Positions 16,987 to 28,000 of a DNA stretch of 64,000 nt are shown here, piece by piece. Positions within the stretch are counted from its first letter, which is position 1. Each line of letters starts with the position of its first letter. Position numbers and translations under genes: made by a program. The notes beneath the pieces are model-generated. The model was not told the DNA's origin. It saw nothing but the letters and a program-made list of their open reading frames with translations, and did no database searches. Source of the DNA: Pseudobutyrivibrio sp. MD2005 (GTDB lineage: Bacteria; Bacillota; Clostridia; Lachnospirales; Lachnospiraceae); assembly GCF_000621865.1 (NCBI RefSeq), contig NZ_JHXE01000016.1, forward strand, positions 1 through 64,000, read 5' to 3'.

Positions 16987-18837
16987 ATGGTCATTCAACA
17001 TAATTTAAATGCTAGCAATGCTAGCCGCATGTACAATATCACAAATTCATCCATTGGAAAATCAAGCGAAAAGCTTAGTAGCGGTTATAGAATCAATCGT
17101 GCAGCAGATGATGCAGCAGGGTTAACAATATCAGAAAAAATGCGTAAGCAAATCCGCGGCTTGGATAAGGCCTCAACAAATGCTAGCGATGGAATCTCTA
17201 TGGTTCAGATCGCTGATGGCGCCTTGGAAGAAGTGCATAGCATGCTTCAAAGAAGTAATGAGCTTGCAGTACAGGCTTCTAATGGTACATTGTCAGATAG
17301 CGATAGAATAAACATCAACGAAGAAATTCTAAAGATAAAAGACGAAATTAATTCGATTACCAAAAAGACTAAATTTAATGAGCTTAATGTGTTTACTGAG
17401 GATGGATATATGCCAAATCTAAAGAGCATTTCTGCAACAGCAGGCTCAGAAGGCGCGGTAAATACCCTGGCTGGCAAGATAAAGGATGAATTCTTTCCAA
17501 ATGCCGTTTCGCAGATTTTGGAATCATTCTCACCTCTTGGAAATACTATTAATACACTTGCGGCCCCAGATAAATCGCCTTATTATACAACACTTTCAGT
17601 GGATTATATTGATGGCGTGAGCAATAAACTGGCATATATGCAGGCATCATTTAGCATGGGTTCCCCAGTGACTTTTGCTGCAAGCTCATTGCTTATGAAG
17701 GTCGATAAGGATGATTTCCCATCAGTAAATATGTCTGAACAGCAGCAGACTTTACTTGAATCTACAATAGCACATGAGACTATGCACGGTGTAATGGATG
17801 TGGCATTCCCTGAAAGAATGTCTCAGTCGAATCCATCAACCAGCTTCCCACTTTGGTTTGTGGAAGGCACAGCACAGCTTGCAGGAGGCGGATTTACAAC
17901 AGGTTGGAATAATAGCTTATCGAACACTGTAAAGAATTTGAGCAACGCAAATGACACTAGCTCAGATAGCGCAATATCAAATTATCTGAAGTCAAAGACA
18001 GTAGAAACAAATGAGTATGGCCATGGATATTTGGCAGCAGCCTATGCTTCATATCTAGCCGCAGACGGAAATGATGTTTCAGCAAGCTCAATAGCAAGCG
18101 GCGCAAGCAAAATATTCCAGTCTTTCTTAAATGATAAAACTAGTAGCTTTAATAGCGTAATGAATAGTGCTGTAGGTGTTTCTGCAGATAGTTTAGTTGA
18201 TCAAATCAATAATGGTAGCATTACAACTCTTAAACCTGGCAAGGCTAGTCCTACTGAATTTGTAAGAAGGCTTGCATACAATAGTTTGGGCGGGGCAGGT
18301 TCTGTAATTACAGGCGATTTGAAGACAGGCGGATCATCAATCTTAGGAGAGACTGCAGTAAATGATGATCAGCCTATTATGATTAACAACGTAGAGACAT
18401 CATACAATGAAGTGGCTGTAGAAGGCGATTCAGCAGCAAATGTAGTCCTTCAAATCGGCTCTGATAGACAAGATGAGAATAAGCTTGAAATTAAGCTATT
18501 CAACATGAATTGCGATGCTCTTTCAGTAGGTAATACAGATGTATTAACAGAAAAAAGAGCAACATCAGCTATCGATGAGTTTGGCAAGGCAATCAAGCTC
18601 GTCAGCGGTGTAAGAAGCTATTTTGGAGCAATGCAAAATCGCCTAGAGCACACCATCAAAAACCTCGACAATGTAGTTGAGAACACAACATCAGCAGAAT
18701 CTCGAATTCGTGACACAGACATGGCAGACGAAATGGTATCTTACTCAAAGGATAGAATACTTGCACAGGCAGGTGAGGCAATGCTTAGCCAGGCAAACGC
18801 AAACGCCCAAAGCGTAATGGCTTTATTACAGTTCTAA
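16987..18837 (+). CDS. Flagellin with internal zinc metallopeptidase domain (flagellinolysin type)
   Basis: A 616-residue flagellin. The N-terminal D0/D1 region (about 1-140, with SSGYRINRAADDAAGL) and the C-terminal D1/D0 region (about 525-616, ending NAQSVMALLQF) are ordinary. The variable centre is replaced by a peptidase-like domain with HETMH at residues 263-267 and Glu293 in FPLWFVEGTAQ, the HExxH...E pattern of gluzincins. Flagellins with such an M9-like insert are known as flagellinolysins and make the filament proteolytic; the substrate here is unknown. The zinc ligands would be His263, His267 and Glu293, with Glu264 as general base. A sigma-28-like promoter precedes it and a terminator follows. 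Confidence 0.93.
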   Translation: MVIQHNLNASNASRMYNITNSSIGKSSEKLSSGYRINRAADDAAGLTISEKMRKQIRGLDKASTNASDGISMVQIADGALEEVHSMLQRSNELAVQASNGTLSDSDRININEEILKIKDEINSITKKTKFNELNVFTEDGYMPNLKSISATAGSEGAVNTLAGKIKDEFFPNAVSQILESFSPLGNTINTLAAPDKSPYYTTLSVDYIDGVSNKLAYMQASFSMGSPVTFAASSLLMKVDKDDFPSVNMSEQQQTLLESTIAHETMHGVMDVAFPERMSQSNPSTSFPLWFVEGTAQLAGGGFTTGWNNSLSNTVKNLSNANDTSSDSAISNYLKSKTVETNEYGHGYLAAAYASYLAADGNDVSASSIASGASKIFQSFLNDKTSSFNSVMNSAVGVSADSLVDQINNGSITTLKPGKASPTEFVRRLAYNSLGGAGSVITGDLKTGGSSILGETAVNDDQPIMINNVETSYNEVAVEGDSAANVVLQIGSDRQDENKLEIKLFNMNCDALSVGNTDVLTEKRATSAIDEFGKAIKLVSGVRSYFGAMQNRLEHTIKNLDNVVENTTSAESRIRDTDMADEMVSYSKDRILAQAGEAMLSQANANAQSVMALLQF

Positions 18838-18852
18838 AGTGAATAACAAAAT

Positions 18853-18884
18853 AGCTCTGCTTCCTCTGAGGCAGAGCTTTTTTT
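18853..18884 (+). terminator. Rho-independent terminator after flagellin
   Basis: Stem AGCTCTGC (18853-18860) / GCAGAGCT (18871-18878) followed by seven T. Confidence 0.9.
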
Positions 18885-18929
18885 ACGGTATATTCACAGA
18901 AATTTCATAATAAAAACGGGAGTTGTCTG

Positions 18930-18957
18930 TAATATTAATAATAAGAAATTCCGATAT
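18930..18957 (+). promoter_or_regulatory. Possible sigma-28-like promoter of the giant surface protein gene
   Basis: TAAT at 18930-18933, a 16-base spacer and TCCGATAT at 18950-18957 match the flagellar consensus at 3 of 4 and 7 of 8 positions. The spacer is one base longer than ideal. The leader to the start codon would be about 110 bases. Confidence 0.45.
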
Positions 18958-19071
18958 GGAAATTGTAGTGGTATAGCTATGTTTATTTTTCGTTGGAAAA
19001 AACAAGAAAATGCCCTACGAAATCAAAAGAAAGTAGTTAGAAATGGGGATCTAACAAAGGGGAAATGGCCT

Positions 19072-22000
19072 ATGAACAACCGTGTGAATTTCTTTAAAAG
19101 ATTAACAGCATTCTTACTTGCTATGTTGCTTGTAACGTCAATGATGGGAAATGATTTCTCATCACTGGCGGACGAAGACGTAGAATCAAGTACGGAGGTA
19201 AGCGAAGAGTCAGCTGCATCAGATGATGGTGGAGCTGCTGAATCTGTGTCTTTTGAATCAGAACCAGCAGCAGACCCAGAGCCGGCAGCTGAGCCAGAGC
19301 CTGTAGTTGATGCAGAGCCAGCGGAAGAACCAGGCGAAGAGACAGGTGTGCCACAGGACCCAGCAGATCCAGAAATCCCTACAGATGTTGTAGATTCCCC
19401 AGCTGATACAACAGAAGCTACAGAAGATACAGTAGAAGGCCAGACCTCAGTAGACCCAGAAAATATAGATAATCCAGAAGTAGTAAATCCAGATGAGATA
19501 GAGCAGCCAGAATTAACAGAGGAAGAGAAGAAGGCATTAGAAGAAAAGGAATTACTTGAAAAGCTAGAAGAAGAGGAAAAAGAGTGCGACCATAGATGGG
19601 TATATGTTTCAAATAATGATGGAACACATACAGTTAAATGCGAAGAGTGTGGCGAGGAAGACCGCACAGAAGATTGTGAATTTGAAGAAGGTGTCTGCAT
19701 TCATTGCGGATATGAATTGTTAGAAGAAAAAGAATGTGAGCATGAGTATGAGTACGTTTCAAATGACGATGGCACTCATACAAAGCGATGCATTAAATGC
19801 GGCGAAGAAGTCATTGAGGACTGTGAATTTGATGAGGACTGGGTATGTAAGTACTGCGGTTACGAAGATATGACCCTTACATATCAGAGTGTTTCAAAGA
19901 CAATCCATGGTGTAAAGGTTACTGTTTCAGGTGAAATGCCAAGAAACTCAAGAGTAACTATCTATACAAAATCTTTAAATAAGATTAATGATATCGTAAA
20001 TGAACAGTTGGAAGAAGGTACATTTACAGCCTTTGAAGCCTTTGATATCAATATTTATGACCGTCATGGAGACAAGTATCAACCAGCGGAAGATGATAAC
20101 ACAGTAGAAGTAACTTTTGAAGGTGTAGAAGAGCTTCCAGATTACGAAGATGGTGAAATCGCAGCCTTCAGAATCGAAGATGACTATGAAACTGTAACAG
20201 AGATTGACTGTGATGTTTCAGGAGAGAATGTATCCTTTGATGCAGAACATTTTTCTACATACGCAACAGGTACTATTTCAGGAGGAAATTATGTATCACT
20301 ATCTAGTACACAGAAGTTTGCATATATAGGTCAGGGATCCGCAAATTATACTGTAATAACAGGTACAAAATTCTACACTAGATACACAAATACTGGTAGC
20401 ACAAAGTTTACAGTAGAATTGCGTAAGAATCTCACATCAAACACAGACCCATTAAGTGGCGAGCTATTAGCAACTCAGACATATACTATGCCAAATGTTG
20501 CAGCAGGAGATTATGAGGTTGATGTAGTATTTGATAGCATTAGTGGAGTCAATGATAAAGGACTACCAGATGGAACCATTATCAATGACAATGCCTATAT
20601 TACAAAGGGTAGCTATTATTCTGTAGTTGTAAGTATGGATAATGCTTGCCAGATTGGATATGGCAATGGCAATATCGAGACCTATCTTACAAATGCAACA
20701 AATGTATGGTCAAGTGGTTCATACAATGGAATCTTCGAGGAGGTTTCAGAAACATATACGGACATAACTGACACATACTACATTACAAAAATTCAGGCAG
20801 CAGATGCAGCAGCTGATGGAAATGGAGCATATCACTATGCAAAAGGCGATACAGATAAATTTACAGCAACATTATCAAATCCATCAGTTGAAAGAACTAT
20901 TACATGGACATCAGGAAATGAAAACGTTGTAAAGATTGATGCGGATGGTAACATGACGGCAGTGGGCCCTGGTACCACAACCATTACAGGAGATTATAAC
21001 AATAAACCTGTAACTGTTACTGTGCAGGTACTTAATTTCTATATTGGTGGTACGGAAACAATAGGGGATACTGCGTCACTTAATCTTACATATAATGGTG
21101 AAGAGCAGACACCGGCAGTTATCGCATATTCAAATGCTTCAAGCTCCACAGTAGATGTAAACACAAGCTATTCAGATAACCAAAATGTAGGAAAAGCAAA
21201 GGTAACAATTAAGTACACAGTTGATTCAGTATCCACATACACATATGAAAGATACTTCAATATTGAAGCCATTGATATAACTGCAACTGGCAGTGATGGT
21301 AATACTGCATTTCAGAATGCAGATTACACTATGTCAGGCAATGAAGTTACAGCAGTAACAAATGTTAATAGCAATGGAGCAATCAAAGTAGGTGATAAGC
21401 TAGTAACGCCGGTATTCTCTACTAGTGATACCACTGATTTTACAGTAGATGTAGTTGAGCCTATCATAGCTACCACAGGAATTTCATATCTTATGACAAT
21501 TACTGGTAAAGGAAACTTTACAGGTAGTTTCAGCATTACAAAGGCTATAACTGACACGGATGTTTCAAAGCTATTTAAAGTGTCACTAAGTGATGATTCA
21601 GCTTTATTAACGGCTACATATAAGGCAGAAGCATATACTCTCACTCCTACAACAGAAGGTTGGAGCGAAGTAACCTTCTATGATATGGATGACAATGTAG
21701 TCAATGAAATAATCACAGAAGAGACTGCTGAAGTAAAGATTTATAACAAAAATGACTTAACTACAGAAGATGCAGTTAACGCAGGCGTAAAGACCATCGT
21801 ATTTACCATGAAGAACACCAGTGGCTACACTGGTAGCTTGTCGTGCGATTTCACAATCGATAGAGCATCTTTAAAGAATACAACAATCACATGGACAGGC
21901 GGCAAGGGTGATTATAAAGATCAGTTCTATAGAGATGAAGAGATTGTAGAAGGCGAAGATTACACACTTAAATTTAATAGTACAGGTGTTGTTATACCAA

Positions 22001-25000
22001 CAACTGATTATAAGGCCAGCTTCCCAGATGTAGATGTTGACCTTGGTTCCTATGCAAGAATGATTCTTTCAAATGAGGGAACAAACTTTGAAACAGATAT
22101 AACAAAAACAGGACAGTATCAGATAATCGCAAAATATGATACTGATTTGGAAATCAGAATTACTGGAAGTTCAGGTAAAGGAACAGCATCCAATAATTAT
22201 GCAACAGGATATAAGAAGACTTTTGATAATACAGAGGGAACTCCAAGTATTTATGCATATCTTCCAGGTATAGGTCCACTTACAAAGGATGTAGATGTAA
22301 CAATTGAAGTATTTGATAATGAAGCATGTACACAGGCTGTTTCTAAGAATGTAGGTACAAAATATATCAAGATAGCTCCAGTGTCTACAGGAAGTTATAA
22401 GGATTTTGCTACAGTAGTAGGTACCTATACAGTAGTGGCATGCCCAATTAATAGCTCAAAAGTAAAGGTAACTAAGCCTTCATCAACTACAAACTATACA
22501 TTTACAGGCGATGATATCACTCTTAAGTGCGCAACAGGTGATAGCGATGCAAGCACATCTGATATTGTTATTAAGTATGGAACAACAGGATATCTTGTAA
22601 AAGGCACAGATTATGATATCTCTTATACAAATAACTACAATGTAGGAAAAGCATCTTACATTATCGAAGGTAAGGGTAATTATAGCGGTACTCTTAGTGG
22701 TAGCGCATATAGCTTCAATATCACACAGGAAGAACTATCGATTACTGATACACAGAAGGCATTTGCCAAGGTATTAGCTAATACATACGACCCAATTTAT
22801 GATGGAAATGATAAGACTCCAGATGTTGAAGTAAAAATCAACAATACTAATATCATAAAACAAATTGATCCTAAGAATAACGGTAAAGCAAACTATAGCC
22901 TTTCATATGCAAAGAATAAGAATCAGGGAACAGCTACAGTAACAGTAACTGGTCAGAACAACTTAAAGGGTGAAGTAGTGCTTACTTTCCCTATTACAAG
23001 TAACACTGAAAGATACACAAATATCATAATAGCTGAGACATATACTGCAACACCTGTACCTGGAGGTGAAAGTGAATCAGGTGGAGTATATACAAGAAGT
23101 TATACAAGCGATTATATTGCAACATTCACAGGCGGTGAAGCTAGACCATCTATAAAAGTATATTCAAAGAATAATGCTGAGCTTAAATACGGTGTAGATT
23201 ATGGTTTAGACTACTACAACAATGTCAATGCGGCTACTTATACAGTAGGCAATACTACAACCTCGCCTTACGTAAGAGTTACAGGTATAGGCAACTATGC
23301 TGGAAGTGATGCGATTATATATTTCTCAATTCAGAAATGTACTATCACAGAGGATATGGTCACTGTTCCTGAGTCTTATCCTTGGATAGATGCTAGTACT
23401 AAGGTAAAGGCAGAGCCAACCGTAACCTACAATGGCAAGACATTAGCAGTAGACACAAACTATACAGTGGACTGCTATGATACTTATGAATCTACAACAG
23501 ATAATACAGAGCTTACAACTACAGCAGGCACAAAGTATGTGGTTGTTAGAGGTATTGGCGATTATGACGGTGAAGTAGTAAAGACTTACAAGGTTGGAAC
23601 AGATATTTCAGAAGCACTTGTAAGAATTAAAAGCGCATATTACTCAACATCAAACGAGGTATTTATACCATCGGCTGGCACTGATATGGCAGTTGCAAAC
23701 ACATCTTTGACAACACCGTTTGATGTGACATGGAGATATAATAAGGCTCCTATCATTGAACTATATGATACAAATATGCAACCAATCAGTACTACTTACA
23801 TTGCTTCAACAGAGATATCTAGTACATTGGGGGGACAAAATCCAGAGACCTTCCCAGCGCGTGTCACAAGTGCAATAGATGATATTAACTACAATATCGT
23901 AACTTACAAAGTGACAGCAAGTGGAGAAGGCGGCTTCTACGGCTCAACAACAGTTAAGTATAGGATACTTCCTCAGGATATAAAGACAGTAAAGCAGGAG
24001 GATGTTCCTGCTGATAGAATGTACTTAACTAAGACTGAGTTAAGCCAGTCATATACAGGTGAAGAAATAAAGATTGAACCTACTTATATCTTTACATATG
24101 GTAGTGCAACAAGACAGACAACAGTAATAGAAGGCTATTCATGCAAGCTTAAAGGCGGCACAGATTTCACACCATATCCTGTAAATATAGGAGTAGATGC
24201 AAGCACTACACTTAAAGAGCAGACTATCTCAGGTATTGGAAACTATACAGGTACTGATACGCTCCATTTTGAAATTAAAGAGGGCTATATCGATGTATAT
24301 ATTGATTCAATAAGTGATGACACAAAGCTTGCTACAACAGATGCAGAGAATAATCAGTATGAAATCACAGGAGATAACTTCCCTAAGTATACTTATACTG
24401 GGCAGGAAGTTAAGCCTAATATCATATTTACAAATGCCAGTGGCGGAGTACTTGCTTTAGGCACAGATTATACTATTACATACAAAAACAACATCGAGCC
24501 TACAGATGGAACAAGCATGGCATCTGCAACCATAAATATCGAAAATACTAACTTTGCAACAAAAAGTATTGTAGTGAACTATAAGATCCTTCCTAACACA
24601 CTAGAAGGATTTACAGCAGTGCTTGGAAATGAAAACTGTATAGATTATGCAGCAGTAGCGTTGACACCTGCAGAAATCAAGACGCAGGTTGAGACAGGCG
24701 ATCTTCCACTTGTAGTATCTTCTGGAACAAAGACACTTACCAGAGGAGAGGATTATGAAATCGTAGTAACAAACGCAAGTACAGAAGCTGCAGTATTAGC
24801 GGAGATAAGAAAGCAGTCAGAGTACGCTAGCGAAACATCAACAAGTGGTGCTAACAGTGCGCCTTCTTACAAGACCGCCAACTGGATTTATCTGAAAGGA
24901 TTAAACACATATAGTGGCTATCTGAAGGCCAACTTTAGTATTCAGCTTGATTTAGGCTCTGCTTATGCGGAAGTTACTATGCCACAAAGAACATACAGAT

Positions 25001-28000
25001 TAAATGGTGATGGAACACTTGCAGAGTCACTTAATCCAGTGATTAAGTATGTCCCTGTAGACCCAACATCAGGTTATACAGAAACACTTAGCAACACAAC
25101 TACACTTCCTGATAGCACAACCGTATATAACTACACTATTAAAAGAGATAGAAATGGCCTTCCAGGACCAGATCCAACCTTATCTCTAGTGGGACAGTAT
25201 GCATGTAAGGGAACAGCAGAAAATCTTAAGTACATCGATACAACAGGTACTGCAGTTAACATTTGCTTCCTTGCAGATTTGCAATACTATGGGGCAGACG
25301 ATATCAGTATAAAGAACGGTACAGTCTATGCTTATACTGGAGACGTAATACAGGTAGAAGTAGTAGGTGATGTTATAAGTGGCGCGACCCAGGCACCGGG
25401 AGTTGAGTTTGAAGGTGATTATGTATTAGAGTACTACAAAGCAACAGATACTGCTAATAAGACAGATGCAGTGGAGGTAGGAAAGTGGTATGTAGTATTA
25501 CGTGCAAGTGATAATAGTGACTACTTTATACCTAATTCAAAGACTAATACGGAAGCAATAAGCTTCACTATTAAGTATGATCTAAACAAATGTACATTGA
25601 GCTTTATAAACGATGCAGGTCTTCCAATTACCTCTGCATCATACAATCCAGAGAAGCCATTTGTATTTGCGGATCATGCAGTTATTAAATTTGAAAAAGC
25701 AGATGGTACATCAGTTACAGTATATTCTCCAGAAGCGGAGGGTGTAGGTTATGTTGGATTCTCGCCAGAATCACTTTCAAAGATAACAACAGATAGGGAA
25801 ATTACAGCTGTGCCATCGCCATCACCAAACGATTACTGCATGAATAAGTGTACAGCAAACTTTTCTATAACAGGATTGGATATAAACACATGTACAGTCA
25901 CATTAGGCGGAACATCCTTTGATTATACAGGTTCTGATATTAAGCCTACAGTTACAGTAGAACATCCAATCAATGGAACTCTTAGAAATAATATTGATTA
26001 CACTGTTACATATCCTAAGGATGCAAAAAATGTAGGAACAAAGACTGTGCTAATAGCAGGTATTGGAGCATATTCAGGAGTAGTATCTAAGGAATATACC
26101 ATTAACCCTGTAACCATTACACCGGGAATGGTTTCACTGGCAGCACCTGTATATTATGCTGGACCGGGGGTTGTTGTTAAGCCGAGTCTAGTAATTAAAA
26201 ATGGCTCAGATATACTTGATGAAGGAACAGAGTACATCGTTACATATCCAGACAGTAATAAGACAGCACGTGAAGATGCTTATGTAACAATCAGTCAGGG
26301 TACAAGTGAGAACTATCTTGTTCCTAGTCCATTCAATTATGTATTTACTATCAACAAACTGGATTTGAGGCTGGCAGACAACGTAACAATCAGCCCTGAC
26401 AGTGCAGAATTTAATGGTGGCACAGTTAATCCTTATGATGTTGTTACAGTGACACTAGGCGATGTCACTCTTGTATCAGAACAGGATGATGCGACAAACT
26501 GTGATTACACAATTGAGGTATTTAATGCAGCAAATACAGCTGAGACTGAATTAAAAAGCCAAGGCTCTTATATCCTTAGAATTCGCGGAGCACATAACTG
26601 TGATGAAGAGACTTACATTGAGAAGGACTTTAAAATCACATCACGCTCATTAGAGGATAATTACCATTATTACTATGAGAATGGTGATGACCCAGGATTT
26701 AAAGGCTTATGGAAGTATGATTCTACAAATGTTCGGTACGAGACCAGAGGTGTTAAGAAAGAAGCTAATGGCTCATACTCTAATGAATGTTTGGTAATTT
26801 ATGTATACGATATTGTTTCCCTTGATGACGGCGATACACCAACAGTTGTTATCTACGACAAGGGTAGAAAAGATGACACAGACTATCGATTAAAGGATGA
26901 AGAGTTTACAGTACAGCCATTTAGAAATACAGAAGCTGCTTCTGCCGAGTGGAGTAAGACAAACACAGTAGATGAAAAGGGTGGAAGACATGCTACAGCA
27001 GCTGCCACATCACCATATATTGAAATCACAGGAAATGGTGATTACGCAGGAACAATCAGAATCCCATTCAATATTGGTGTAAACCTTAATACCATTACAG
27101 ATTTAAGCGTTGTATACACAATGTCAGGAGCAGATAAATCTACATATACTTATGTTCCTGATAACGCAGATACAGTGGCATGGAGCTTCAATGAGTACAA
27201 TGGAGTGGCACAAAAACCTTCTACAATTACTGTAAAGCAGGGCAATAAAACACTTCCTAAGAAAGCATACACCATCAGCTACACAGATGGAGATGGTGAT
27301 GAGGATTCTTCTATTGATGCAGGCTACAAGTATGTAGTTATTACAGGTAGCGGCGACTATTGCGGAACTATTAAGCAGAAGTATGCAATTAATAGAAAAG
27401 CAATAACAGCTATAGGTGGACCATTTGATACTGATGTAATGGAGACAGATGGCGGAGAGCTTACATTCAACTTTACAGGTGTAGCGCAGCCATTTACATC
27501 AGCAACAGCAAAGACACACCTTGTAGATACAGGCTTATTAACAGAAGAGGAAGCTGCAAATTATGTAGGATACTATTACAGCATTTACAACGGTATTCCA
27601 GTGGAACCTACAATTTCTGTATGGGATAACACTTTAAAGACACCAAAGAAGATAGATAGCAATGAGCTTAAATTAGATTACCCAAATAATGAAACAGTAT
27701 CTAGCTTTGAAAATGGTGAGCGTAACCTATATAGCTGGGTAACAGTTGAGTTCCAGGCAACTGGTGCTGATGCAGGCAACTTGAACAAAGCAGGCGGCAA
27801 CTACTATGTACCGGATGCAGCTATTAGCTATCAGATGAATTACATAATTATAGCTCATGATATCGCCAATGACTTTGACGTAAGATTCATTAATGGCACA
27901 GATGGAAATAATTATAATTATGATTCTGGTAAGCCAATCACACCTGAGATTGAGGTAACAAATGAATCTAGCAAACCACTTACCGAAGGTGTTCACTATG

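Noticed and set aside
18979-19071. Upstream start for the giant surface protein
   Set aside because: It would put 31 charged residues before the signal peptide and lacks a ribosome site.
19023-19700. 225-codon antisense frame rich in Ser under the giant surface gene
   Set aside because: It is the reverse of Glu/Pro/Ala-rich coding sequence; such frames arise from codon bias and have no start signals.
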